Source of the DNA: an uncultured Kordia sp.
GTDB taxonomy: Bacteria; Bacteroidota; Bacteroidia; Flavobacteriales; Flavobacteriaceae
Assembly: GCA_913054565.1 (NCBI GenBank)
Contig: CAJXHW010000051.1
Span: forward strand, 1-9,760
Length of the DNA: 9,760 bases
Direction: 5' to 3'
In this document: in pieces, positions 1-7,089 of the stretch
How positions within the stretch are numbered: position 1 is the stretch's first letter
Layout of the letters: the number at the start of each line of letters is the position of its first letter
Made by a program: the position numbers and the translations under genes
Notes under the pieces: model-generated
Databases searched by the model: none
Seen by the model: only the letters and a program-made list of their open reading frames with translations
What the model was told of the DNA's origin: nothing

Positions 1-54
1 ATTAATAAAACTAAAAAAAACCTGAATATTCAGGTTTTTTTTAGTTTTATTAAT
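1..54. terminator. Bidirectional intrinsic terminator downstream of recA, perfect palindrome
   Basis: Positions 1-27 are the exact reverse complement of 28-54, so all 54 nt are self-complementary. The core is a CCTGAA/TTCAGG stem around the centre, flanked by an 8-A tract on the left and an 8-T tract on the right, with further matching A/T sequence outside. On either strand this reads as a GC-containing stem followed by a U tract, the form of a bidirectional intrinsic terminator. It begins 11 nt past the recA stop codon and would end recA transcription. The symmetry suggests it also serves a convergent gene left of the window, which cannot be seen. Confidence 0.88.
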
Positions 55-65
55 ATGCAACTCTA

Positions 66-1067
66 TTATTTCTCTGCAATAGCAGTTACTATTTTTTGCT
101 CTAATTCATCCATCAGTTCAGGGTTGTCTTTTAATAAGCCTTTTACAGCATCTCTTCCTTGTCCTAATTTAGTATCGCCATAACTAAACCACGAACCACT
201 TTTTTTAATAATTTCAAACTCAACACCTAAATCAATTATTTCACCTACTTTAGAAATTCCTTCTCCATACATGATATCAAACTCTGCCATTTGAAAAGGT
301 GGCGCTACTTTATTTTTTACAACTTTAACTCTTGTTTTATTACCAATAACCGCACTATCAGAGTTTTTTATTTGTGTTGATCTTCTAATATCTAAACGAA
401 CAGATGCATAAAATTTCAAAGCGTTTCCTCCAGTTGTCGTTTCTGGGTTACCAAACATAACCCCTATTTTTTCTCTTAACTGATTAATAAAAATTACTGT
501 ACAATTTGTTTTATTTATTGCTCCAGTTAGTTTTCTTAAAGCTTGAGACATTAGTCGAGCATGAAGTCCCATTTTAGAATCACCCATTTCACCTTCAATT
601 TCACTTTTAGGTGTTAAGGCAGCTACTGAATCAACAACAATAATATCAATTGCTCCAGAACGAATTAAATTTTCTGCAATTTCTAACGCTTGTTCACCAT
701 AATCTGGCTGAGAGATAATTAAATTATCAACATCAACCCCCAATTTTTCAGCATAAAACCTATCAAAAGCATGTTCAGCATCTATAAATGCAGCAATACC
801 TCCTTTTTTTTGAGCCTCAGCAATTGCATGAATAGTCAATGTTGTTTTACCAGAAGATTCAGGACCATATATTTCAATTACCCTTCCTCTTGGCAATCCG
901 CCAACCCCTAAAGCTAAATCTAAACCTAAAGACCCTGTAGAAATAGAATCTACTTCCTCTACGGCTTTATCACCCATTTTCATAACAGCCCCTTTACCGT
1001 AAGCCTTATCTAATTTATCTAAAGTAAGCTTTAACGCTTTTAATTTTGCTTCTTTTTCTGAACTCAT
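66..1067 (-). CDS. recA: RecA recombinase
   Basis: RecA is the cytoplasmic ATP-dependent strand-exchange protein. It forms filaments on single-stranded DNA, drives homologous recombination and, in many bacteria, activates LexA-type self-cleavage. The 333-residue product is close to the usual bacterial RecA length. Visible motifs are the Walker A loop GPESSGKT (residues 68-75), the catalytic glutamate in DAEHA (E98), Walker B IIVVD (142-146), the NQLREKIGVMFGNPETTTGG region with Q196 and DNA-binding loop L2 (195-214), and the helical N-terminal oligomerisation segment with KAYGKGAVMKMGD (21-33). The C-terminal domain is complete but lacks a long acidic tail. The ATG start gives the canonical N-terminus, and AGGGA lies a few bases upstream, a rare Shine-Dalgarno-like stretch for this window. 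The gene stands alone, divergent from the ricT run. I could not identify a convincing SOS operator upstream. Confidence 0.98.
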   Translation of the reverse strand: MSSEKEAKLKALKLTLDKLDKAYGKGAVMKMGDKAVEEVDSISTGSLGLDLALGVGGLPRGRVIEIYGPESSGKTTLTIHAIAEAQKKGGIAAFIDAEHAFDRFYAEKLGVDVDNLIISQPDYGEQALEIAENLIRSGAIDIIVVDSVAALTPKSEIEGEMGDSKMGLHARLMSQALRKLTGAINKTNCTVIFINQLREKIGVMFGNPETTTGGNALKFYASVRLDIRRSTQIKNSDSAVIGNKTRVKVVKNKVAPPFQMAEFDIMYGEGISKVGEIIDLGVEFEIIKKSGSWFSYGDTKLGQGRDAVKGLLKDNPELMDELEQKIVTAIAEK

Positions 1068-1252
1068 GATCCCTGTTTTTTAATTATTGCTAAAGTACTA
1101 TTTCTTTTTAAAAAATGATGTTTCTAACAACAATCAACTTATTAACAAAAAGTTATTTTCAATAAAAAAACACCACTAAACGCAATCATTCTAAATTAGT
1201 ACGCAATTGTAAACTAGACGGCGGTTAATATTAGCTACTTTTTAATAAAAAT

Positions 1253-1278
1253 GATTTCTGCAAAACACTTCGGAAATC
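1253..1278 (+). other. Short hairpin in the recA-ricT intergenic region
   Basis: GATTTCTG (1253-1260) pairs with CGGAAATC (1271-1278) over 8 bp, including one G-U pair, with a 10-nt loop. It lies upstream of the terminator-like hairpin at 1315-1346 in the same orientation. The two could be parts of one small transcript, but an 8-bp stem in AT-rich DNA can also arise by chance. Confidence 0.3.
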
Positions 1279-1314
1279 TATCATTGAATTAAAATTTAGT
1301 AACGAATTAGCTCT

Positions 1315-1346
1315 AAAAAGCCTCTATGATTATATAGGGTCTTTTT
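1315..1346 (+). terminator. Orphan terminator-like hairpin upstream of ricT
   Basis: Positions 1315-1327 pair with 1334-1346 over 13 positions, with one mismatch and one G-U pair, and a 6-nt loop GATTAT. The right arm ends in CTTTTT and is followed by ATATTTT, the layout of a plus-strand intrinsic terminator. No plus-strand coding gene precedes it in the window, since recA is divergent. It may therefore end a small non-coding transcript, or act as an attenuator in the ricT leader about 100 nt before the ricT start. The arms are A/T-rich, so the structure is only moderately stable. Confidence 0.45.
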
Positions 1347-1425
1347 ATATTTTAAACTTCAGACCAACACCTCTTACGAATAAATAATGTATATTTACCC
1401 TTAATATTTTTTTTAACGAATTTAC

Positions 1426-1438
1426 GCCTTTAAAAGGC
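1426..1438 (+). promoter_or_regulatory. Small inverted repeat just before the ricT start
   Basis: GCCTTT and AAAGGC face each other around a single A, ending 12 nt before the ricT ATG. It could form a tiny hairpin next to the ribosome-binding region (realistically 5 bp with a 3-nt loop) or be a protein-binding half-site pair. The GGCTTT at 1436-1441 could instead pair with AAAGCC at 1317-1322 in the left arm of the upstream terminator-like hairpin. That makes an attenuation switch conceivable but unproven. Confidence 0.25.
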
Positions 1439-1450
1439 TTTATATATAGT

Positions 1451-2842
1451 ATGGCTTGCAATAGTTGTGGCACAGGAAGTGACGGAAAACCAGGTGGTTG
1501 TAAAAGCAATGGCACTTGTTCATCAGATAGTTGTAATAAACTAACGGTTTTTGATTGGTTAGCGAACATGAGTTTACCAAACGGTCAAAAACCATTTAAT
1601 TGTGTTGAGGTACGTTTTAAAAACGGACGTAAACATTATTATAAAAATCTTGAAAATTTAACCTTATCAATTGGAGACATTGTGGCTACTGAGGCATCCC
1701 CAGGGCATGATGTGGGAATGGTAACCTTAACTGGCGAACTGGTTAAAGTACAAATGAAAAAAAAGAAAATTGGTGTTGACAGTGAAGATGTAAAGAAAGT
1801 TTACAGAAAGGCTTCTCAAAAAGACATTGATATTTGGACCAGCTCAAGAGAACGTGAAGAACCAATGAAAGTTCGTGCTAGACAATTAGCCATTGACTTA
1901 AAATTAAAAATGAAAATCTCCGATATAGAATTTCAAGGAGATGGCTCTAAGGCTACCTTTTTCTACACCGCTGAAGAGCGTGTAGACTTTAGACAATTAA
2001 TAAAAGAATTTGCTAAAGAATTTAACATCAGAGTTGAAATGCGCCAAATAGGTTTCAGACAAGAAGCCGCAAGACTTGGTGGTATTGGCTCATGTGGTAG
2101 AGAATTATGTTGTTCAACATGGCTTACAGATTTTAGATCTGTAACAACAGCCGCAGCAAGATATCAGCAATTATCATTAAACCCACAAAAATTAGCAGGG
2201 CAATGTGGTAAACTAAAATGCTGTTTAAATTATGAATTAGATTCATATTTAGATGCTTTAAAAGATTTTCCTGATAAAAACATCAAATTAAAAACAAAAA
2301 GAGGAAATGCTGTATCTCAAAAAACTGACATTTTCAAAGGATATGTTTGGTACGCCTATGAAGGAGAATGGATGAATTGGCATAAAATAACTACTAAAGA
2401 TGCTAATGAGATTATTGCTAAAAACAAAAAGGGTATTGCTGTAGAAAATTTAGAAGATTATGCTTCTGAGTTAATTGAGGAAGTTACTACTGATTTTGAA
2501 AATGTTGTAGGGCAGGATAGTTTAACCCGTTTTGATAGACCAAAACAGAAAAAACGTCGTAAGCCACAGCGTAAAAAGACATCACAAACTACAGTTACAG
2601 GCTCTAAAAACAAAGCACCCCAAAACAAGAAAAAAGAACACGGTGCTAAACCTCAAAATAAACGCAGACCACAAAAACAAAAGGACGATAAAAAGACGCC
2701 TAACAAAGCTACTGGACAACCAAACAGAAGAAAAAAGCCTACTAATACCGACGGTAAAACAACACAAAAACCGCCGCAAAAACGTAGACCACAAAAAAAG
2801 AATCCACCAAAAAAAAACAATTCAACACAAAATGATGCGTAA
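1451..2842 (+). CDS. ricT: PSP1-domain protein, RicT/YaaT family, with basic C-terminal tail
   Basis: In Bacillus, RicT (YaaT) acts with RicA and RicF in an Fe-S-bearing complex that influences RNase Y-dependent mRNA processing. The role in Bacteroidota is not established. The 463-residue product has a PSP1 region with the family hallmarks GSCGRELCC (C215, C220, C221) and QCGKLKCC (C252, C257, C258), cysteines of the type that bind the Fe-S cluster in RicT. An unusual head carries five more cysteines (C3, C6, C17, C23, C28). From about residue 364 to the end there is a roughly 100-residue Lys/Arg/Gln/Pro-rich, low-complexity tail, probably disordered and able to bind nucleic acid. It is longer than Bacillus RicT because of this head and tail. 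No signal peptide or membrane segment is seen. It is first in the plus-strand run and overlaps gldH. The family call is firm; the cellular role here is inferred. Confidence 0.88.
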   Translation: MACNSCGTGSDGKPGGCKSNGTCSSDSCNKLTVFDWLANMSLPNGQKPFNCVEVRFKNGRKHYYKNLENLTLSIGDIVATEASPGHDVGMVTLTGELVKVQMKKKKIGVDSEDVKKVYRKASQKDIDIWTSSREREEPMKVRARQLAIDLKLKMKISDIEFQGDGSKATFFYTAEERVDFRQLIKEFAKEFNIRVEMRQIGFRQEAARLGGIGSCGRELCCSTWLTDFRSVTTAAARYQQLSLNPQKLAGQCGKLKCCLNYELDSYLDALKDFPDKNIKLKTKRGNAVSQKTDIFKGYVWYAYEGEWMNWHKITTKDANEIIAKNKKGIAVENLEDYASELIEEVTTDFENVVGQDSLTRFDRPKQKKRRKPQRKKTSQTTVTGSKNKAPQNKKKEHGAKPQNKRRPQKQKDDKKTPNKATGQPNRRKKPTNTDGKTTQKPPQKRRPQKKNPPKKNNSTQNDA

Positions 2843-3320
2843 TTTTTTAGTTCTCTTAATAGCAATTACTTCTCTTATCGCTTGTGATTCAAAACAAGTA
2901 ATTGGTGAGTATAAAACTTTACCCAACGTTTGGAAAAAAGGGGACACTATATCATTCTCTTTTAAGAGTCCTGATACTATAAAAAAGTATGATTTATTTC
3001 TAAATATTAGAAACAATAACGAATATGAGTTTAGTAACTTATTCCTCATTGTTAACTTAACAGCACCTAACAATAATCAAACTATTGATACGTTAGAATA
3101 CCAAATGACCACACCTAGCGGAGAATGGCTTGGTACTGGATTTTCTGAAATTAAAGAAAATAAATTATGGTATAAAAACGCAATACAGTTTAATCAAGAA
3201 GGTGATTACACACTTTCAATTGAACACGCAATTAGAAAAAATGGCAATATTAATGGTGTTGAGCAGTTAAAAGGAATTACAGAAATAGGATACAGAATAG
3301 AAAAAAATAAAAGCGAGTAA
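2832..3320 (+). CDS. gldH: Gliding motility lipoprotein GldH
   Basis: GldH is one of the lipoproteins required for gliding in Flavobacterium johnsoniae. It belongs to the Gld set tied to the motility machinery and the type IX secretion system. The 162-residue product starts with a lipoprotein signal: Met-Met-Arg-Asn, a hydrophobic core (residues 5-17) and lipobox LIAC with the lipidated Cys at 18. CDSKQ follows the cysteine, without the acidic surface-export signal described for some Bacteroidota lipoproteins, so a periplasm-facing location is inferred. The body shows GldH-like features: the GEWLGTGFSEIKENKLWYK segment (97-115) and the C-terminal GITEIGYRIEK (148-158). The same frame is open upstream to 2532, but that stretch is only the shifted reading of the ricT tail. 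The signal peptide fixes the start at 2832, or at the adjacent ATG 2835. The 11-nt overlap with ricT suggests translational coupling. Confidence 0.9.
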   Translation: MMRNFLVLLIAITSLIACDSKQVIGEYKTLPNVWKKGDTISFSFKSPDTIKKYDLFLNIRNNNEYEFSNLFLIVNLTAPNNNQTIDTLEYQMTTPSGEWLGTGFSEIKENKLWYKNAIQFNQEGDYTLSIEHAIRKNGNINGVEQLKGITEIGYRIEKNKSE

Positions 3321-3323
3321 ATA

Positions 3324-5657
3324 ATGGCAAAAAAAGCACAAAAGAAATCAGCTAAAAAAACCCAATCATTTGGGAAGTTTATTAAATGGTTTTGGATATT
3401 ATTTATCACAGGACTCTTTTGTGCGGCACTTCCTTTTATTCTTGCCGCTATAGGCGCTTTTGGTCATATGCCAAACTTTGATGAATTAGAAAATCCTAAG
3501 TCTAATTTAGCTTCAGAAATAATTACATCAGACGGAAAAACTTTAGGAAAATTCTATTTAAATGACAATAGAACTCCAGTTTCCTACAATGATTTATCTC
3601 CGTATTTAGTAGATAATTTAGTTGCTACAGAAGATGAACGTTTTTATGAACATTCAGGAATTGACATTAGAAGAACTTTTACTGCTATTGCACAATTAGG
3701 TCGTAAAGGTGGCGGAAGTACAATTACACAGCAAGTTGCAAAACTATTGTTTCATCAGGAAGAAGGCAGAGGAAGTCTTTTAAATAGGATGCAACAAAAG
3801 TTTAAGGAATATGTTATTGCCACCCGTTTAGAACGCCAATACACCAAACAAGAAATTATTGCCATGTATTATAACATCTATGATTTTGGTAATAATGCAG
3901 ATGGTATCCGTTCAGCGGCTAGAATTTATTTTGGTAAAGAACCTAAAGATATTGACTCTGAAGAAGCTGCCATGTTAGTTGGTATGTTTAAAAATTCAAC
4001 ATTATACAATCCTGTTAGAAACCCAGAAGGTGTTATAAACAGAAGAAATGTAGTGTACAAACAAATGCACCGTAATAGCCTAATAACTATTGAACAAAAA
4101 GATTCATTACAAAAACTACCTTTAAAACTAGATTTACATCCAGAAACTCATAATGCAGGTTTGGCTACTTATTTTAGAGAGCATTTAAGAAAAGAAATGA
4201 AAAGATGGATTAAAGAAAATCCGAAAAATGATGACGATGACTTTTATAACCTCTATAAAGATGGTTTAAAAATTTATGTGACTATTGACTCCAGAATGCA
4301 AGAATACGCAGAAGACGCTATGAAAAAGCACATGAAGAACTTGCAAAATGAATTGGATTCTCAAAATAAGAAAAATAAAACAGCCCCTTTTAGAGGATTA
4401 ACACAAAAGGAAATAGATGTTGAGCTCACAAAAGCAATGACAAGATCTGAGCGTTATAGAGTTTATACTAAAGAACTTGGTAAATCTAAAAAGGAAGCCT
4501 TAGCTTCTTTTAATATTAAAAAAAACATGAGAGTATTCTCTTGGGATGGTGAAATTGATACTATCATGACACCTAAAGACTCTATGTTATATTACAAAAA
4601 ATTCTTGCGTACTGGTGTATTGTCTATCGAGCCACAAACTGGAAACATTAAAGCATGGGTTGGAGGTATCAATCATAAGTATTTTAAATATGATCATGCT
4701 AAACAAGGAACGCGTCAGGTAGGGTCAACCTTTAAACCATTTGTATACGCTACGGCAATTGATCAATTAAAATTTTCACCATGTGATACATTACCAGATG
4801 CTTATTTTTGTATTCCAGAAGGGAGACATGGAAACCTAAAAGATTGGTGTCCAAAAAATTCTAACGGAAAATATAAAGGAATGATTTCATTAAAATCTGC
4901 CTTAGCTAATTCCGTAAACACTATATCTGCACGTTTGATGGATAAAGTTGGCCCTAAAAACGTAGTGAATATAGCGCATAGTTTAGGGGTGAAAAGTGAG
5001 ATTCCAGAATTTCCTTCAATTTGTTTGGGAACCCCAGAGTTGAGTTTATATGAAATGGTAAACTCTTATAGTACCCTTGCAAACATGGGGCAATATATTA
5101 AACCAAATATCATTTCAAGAATTGAAGACAAAAACGGCATTGTATTATATCAAAACGTTCCAGAAACTAAAGATGTTTTAAGTAAAGAATCGGCCTATGT
5201 AACTGTAAAACTAATGGAAGGTGTTACCAAACATGGTTCGGGAGCAAGATTAAGAAGTGGGAAAAACACTTGGAATCCTGTATATAAAAAAGGCTTAGTA
5301 ACGGGGCACCCTTACCAATTTACAAATGACATTGCTGGAAAAACAGGAACTACACAAAACAATTCAGACGGTTGGTTTATGGGTATGGTACCTAACTTAG
5401 TTACTGGTGTTTGGGTTGGCGCAGAAGATAGAGCAGTGCATTTTAACCGTACAGCTTATGGACAAGGAGCTACAATGGCCTTACCAATATGGGGACAATA
5501 TATGAAGAGCTGCTACGCTAATAAAGATTTAGGTATTTCAGCTGAACCTTTTGAAAAACCTGAAAATTTAAGTATTGAAGTAGATTGTGATAAATGGGCA
5601 AAACAAAACGGTCAAGATGATGAAAATTTTGATGATGGTTTAGGTGACGGCTTATAA
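3324..5657 (+). CDS. mrcA: Class A penicillin-binding protein 1A (transglycosylase/transpeptidase)
   Basis: This bifunctional inner-membrane enzyme polymerises lipid II into glycan strands and cross-links peptides in the periplasm. The 777-residue protein has a short Lys-rich cytoplasmic tail (1-18), one membrane anchor (about 19-46), then a glycosyltransferase 51 domain with EDERFYEHSG (103-112, catalytic E103) and GGSTITQQ (130-137). A linker of about 315-430 follows. The transpeptidase domain has the three penicillin-binding motifs: STFK (S468 nucleophile, K471), SVN (530-532) and KTGT (673-676). All key residues are present, so both activities are expected. The C-terminus is a short acidic Asp/Gly-rich tail (about 764-777). 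It starts 3 nt after the gldH stop and is followed 12 nt later by scoA, so it is very likely co-transcribed with both. The symbol follows common usage for PBP1A homologues; paralogues are likely elsewhere in the genome. Confidence 0.95.
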   Translation: MAKKAQKKSAKKTQSFGKFIKWFWILFITGLFCAALPFILAAIGAFGHMPNFDELENPKSNLASEIITSDGKTLGKFYLNDNRTPVSYNDLSPYLVDNLVATEDERFYEHSGIDIRRTFTAIAQLGRKGGGSTITQQVAKLLFHQEEGRGSLLNRMQQKFKEYVIATRLERQYTKQEIIAMYYNIYDFGNNADGIRSAARIYFGKEPKDIDSEEAAMLVGMFKNSTLYNPVRNPEGVINRRNVVYKQMHRNSLITIEQKDSLQKLPLKLDLHPETHNAGLATYFREHLRKEMKRWIKENPKNDDDDFYNLYKDGLKIYVTIDSRMQEYAEDAMKKHMKNLQNELDSQNKKNKTAPFRGLTQKEIDVELTKAMTRSERYRVYTKELGKSKKEALASFNIKKNMRVFSWDGEIDTIMTPKDSMLYYKKFLRTGVLSIEPQTGNIKAWVGGINHKYFKYDHAKQGTRQVGSTFKPFVYATAIDQLKFSPCDTLPDAYFCIPEGRHGNLKDWCPKNSNGKYKGMISLKSALANSVNTISARLMDKVGPKNVVNIAHSLGVKSEIPEFPSICLGTPELSLYEMVNSYSTLANMGQYIKPNIISRIEDKNGIVLYQNVPETKDVLSKESAYVTVKLMEGVTKHGSGARLRSGKNTWNPVYKKGLVTGHPYQFTNDIAGKTGTTQNNSDGWFMGMVPNLVTGVWVGAEDRAVHFNRTAYGQGATMALPIWGQYMKSCYANKDLGISAEPFEKPENLSIEVDCDKWAKQNGQDDENFDDGLGDGL

Positions 5658-5669
5658 AAAAATAATACA

Positions 5670-6371
5670 ATGATAAAAAAAACAGTAAAAAACGTAGCTG
5701 AAGCACTAACAGGTGTTGAAAACGGAATGACGTTGATGTTAGGTGGTTTTGGTCTTTGTGGAATACCTGAGAATAGTATTTCTGAATTAGTAAAAAAAGA
5801 AGTGAAAGAGATCACTTGTATTTCAAATAATGCAGGTGTTGATGATTTCGGATTAGGCTTATTACTTCAAAAGAAGCAAATAAAAAAAATGATTTCTTCT
5901 TATGTAGGCGAAAATGATGAATTTGAACGTCAGATGCTATCTGGTGAACTTGATGTAGAACTAACACCACAAGGAACTTTAGCTGAAAAATGTCGTGCTG
6001 CACAAGCTGGTTTTCCTGCATTTTTTACACCAGCTGGTTATGGAACTGAAGTTGCTGAAGGAAAAGAGACAAGGGAGTTTAATGGTAAAATGTATGTACT
6101 GGAAGAAGCCTTTAAAGCAGATTTTGCTATTGTAAAGGCATGGAAAGGTGATACAGCTGGAAATTTAATTTTTAAAGGAACCGCTCGTAACTTTAATCCG
6201 TGCATGTGTGGTGCAGCTAAAATTACTGTTGCAGAGGTTGAAGAGTTAGTTCCTGCAGGAGAATTAGACCCTAATCAAGTGCATGTGCCTGGAATTTTTG
6301 TACAACGAATTTTCCAAGGAACAGATTATGAAAAAAGAATTGAACAACGAACAGTAAGACAAAAAAGCTAA
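5670..6371 (+). CDS. scoA: 3-oxoacid CoA-transferase subunit A
   Basis: This is the A subunit of a two-subunit family I CoA-transferase. Such enzymes move CoA, typically from succinyl-CoA to acetoacetate, linking ketone-body or short-chain acid use to acetyl-CoA. The 233-residue length is normal for separate A subunits. The family signature of subunit A is intact at residues 18-33, NG-MT-LML-GGF-GLC-G-I-P, followed by ENSI; NNAG (53-56) and the Gly-rich GTEV region (125-128) are also present. No signal peptide is seen, so it is cytoplasmic. It starts 12 nt after the PBP1A stop, and the partner subunit begins 2 nt after its own stop, so equal expression is expected. Succinyl-CoA/acetoacetate specificity is the usual annotation in Bacteroidota but cannot be proved from sequence; acetate or butyrate-acetoacetate CoA-transferase is the main alternative. 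Confidence 0.92.
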   Translation: MIKKTVKNVAEALTGVENGMTLMLGGFGLCGIPENSISELVKKEVKEITCISNNAGVDDFGLGLLLQKKQIKKMISSYVGENDEFERQMLSGELDVELTPQGTLAEKCRAAQAGFPAFFTPAGYGTEVAEGKETREFNGKMYVLEEAFKADFAIVKAWKGDTAGNLIFKGTARNFNPCMCGAAKITVAEVEELVPAGELDPNQVHVPGIFVQRIFQGTDYEKRIEQRTVRQKS

Positions 6372-6373
6372 TT

Positions 6374-7030
6374 ATGTTAGACAAAACAGGTATAGCAAAA
6401 CGTATTGCTAAAGAACTTAAAGACGGATATTTTGTAAACTTAGGAATTGGTATACCAACATTAGTTGCTAATTATATTCCTGAAGGAATTGAAGTAGAGT
6501 TTCAAAGTGAAAATGGCGTACTCGGCATGGGACCTTTCCCTTTTGACGGAGATGAAGATGCCGATATTATTAACGCTGGTAAACAGACCATAACCACCTT
6601 GCCAGGAGCAAGTTTTTTTGACTCTGCAACAAGCTTTGCCATGATTCGTGGGCAACATGTAGATTTAACCATTTTAGGCGCCATGGAAGTTTCTGAAAAT
6701 GGTGATATTGCCAACTGGAAAATCCCTGGGAAAATGGTAAAAGGTATGGGAGGCGCTATGGATTTGGTAGCTTCTGCCGAAAATATTATTGTAGCAATGA
6801 TGCACACAAACAAACGTGGAGAATCTAAATTACTCAAAAAATGTTCACTACCACTAACTGGTGTTGGCTGCGTGAAAAAAATAGTTACAAACTTAGCCGT
6901 TTTGGAAGTCACAGATAACGGGTTTAAACTATTAGAACGCGCCCCTGGAGTTTCAGTTGAAGACATTCAAAAAGCAACCGAAGGAACCTTAATTATAGAA
7001 GGTGACATCCCAGAAATGCAATTAGATTAA
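6374..7030 (+). CDS. scoB: 3-oxoacid CoA-transferase subunit B
   Basis: This is the catalytic B subunit partner of the preceding gene. During the reaction a glutamate side chain forms a covalent CoA thioester. The 218-residue product contains the subunit B signature FQSENGVLG (43-51), in which E46 is the expected catalytic glutamate. The glycine-rich NLGIGIPTLVANY segment (22-34), the GGAMDL motif and the conserved C-terminal LLERAPGVS stretch also fit the family. The ATG lies 2 nt after the scoA stop codon, with no room for a separate promoter. It is the last gene of the plus-strand run and is followed 20 nt later by a strong terminator hairpin. The fit to the family is complete, with no missing residue. 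Confidence 0.93.
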   Translation: MLDKTGIAKRIAKELKDGYFVNLGIGIPTLVANYIPEGIEVEFQSENGVLGMGPFPFDGDEDADIINAGKQTITTLPGASFFDSATSFAMIRGQHVDLTILGAMEVSENGDIANWKIPGKMVKGMGGAMDLVASAENIIVAMMHTNKRGESKLLKKCSLPLTGVGCVKKIVTNLAVLEVTDNGFKLLERAPGVSVEDIQKATEGTLIIEGDIPEMQLD

Positions 7031-7050
7031 GTTCTGTATAAATTTATTAG

Positions 7051-7089
7051 AAAAACCGAAGTACTTTATTAAAGTTGCTTCGGTTTTTT
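7051..7089. terminator. Bidirectional terminator between scoB and the ABC ATPase gene
   Basis: AAAAACCGAAG (7051-7061) pairs exactly with CTTCGGTTTTT (7078-7088), and the intervening 16 nt contain a second inverted repeat, ACTTT/AAAGT (7063-7067, 7071-7075), that would extend the hairpin. An A tract on one side and six Ts (7084-7089) on the other make it a terminator on both strands. It lies between convergent genes, and its right arm overlaps the stop codon of the ABC ATPase gene (7088-7090). Confidence 0.88.

Larger units (their letters stand above)
1068..1450. other. Divergent intergenic region recA-ricT, no gene found
   Basis: This 383-nt AT-rich stretch must hold the promoters of recA (minus) and of the ricT run (plus). 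I see no coding sequence in it; the longest ATG-started frame noticed is 13 codons (from 1251). A weak Bacteroidota-style -7 element (consensus TAnnTTTG) reads TACTTTAG on the minus strand at 1090-1097, with no TTG at the expected -33 distance. On the plus strand, TATATTTA (1390-1397) is a similarly weak candidate for ricT. The region also has two hairpins (annotated separately), an ACGCAAT repeat at 1180-1186 and 1201-1207, three ACGAAT hexamers starting at 1302, 1376 and 1416, and a short inverted repeat just before ricT. None identifies a known regulator. Confidence 0.7.

Noticed and set aside
1251..1292. 13-codon plus-strand ORF in the recA-ricT gap (MISAKHFGNLSLN)
   Set aside because: It is too short to support, has no ribosome-binding signal beyond A-rich sequence, and overlaps the hairpin at 1253-1278.
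2532..2831. Open frame in front of gldH that would lengthen GldH by 100 residues
   Set aside because: It is the shifted reading of the Lys-rich ricT tail, which has few stops because of its A-rich codons. The lipoprotein signal with its lipobox begins at 2832, and a 100-residue basic extension would bury it.
2582..2865. Minus-strand frames opposite the ricT tail encoding Phe/Leu/Cys-rich peptides
   Set aside because: They are the complement of Lys/Gln/Pro-rich codons and look membrane-like only because of that composition.
6502..6966. 154-codon minus-strand open frame
   Set aside because: It lies wholly opposite scoB, whose frame has clear family motifs. The antisense product resembles no protein I know and has no own spacing or start signals.
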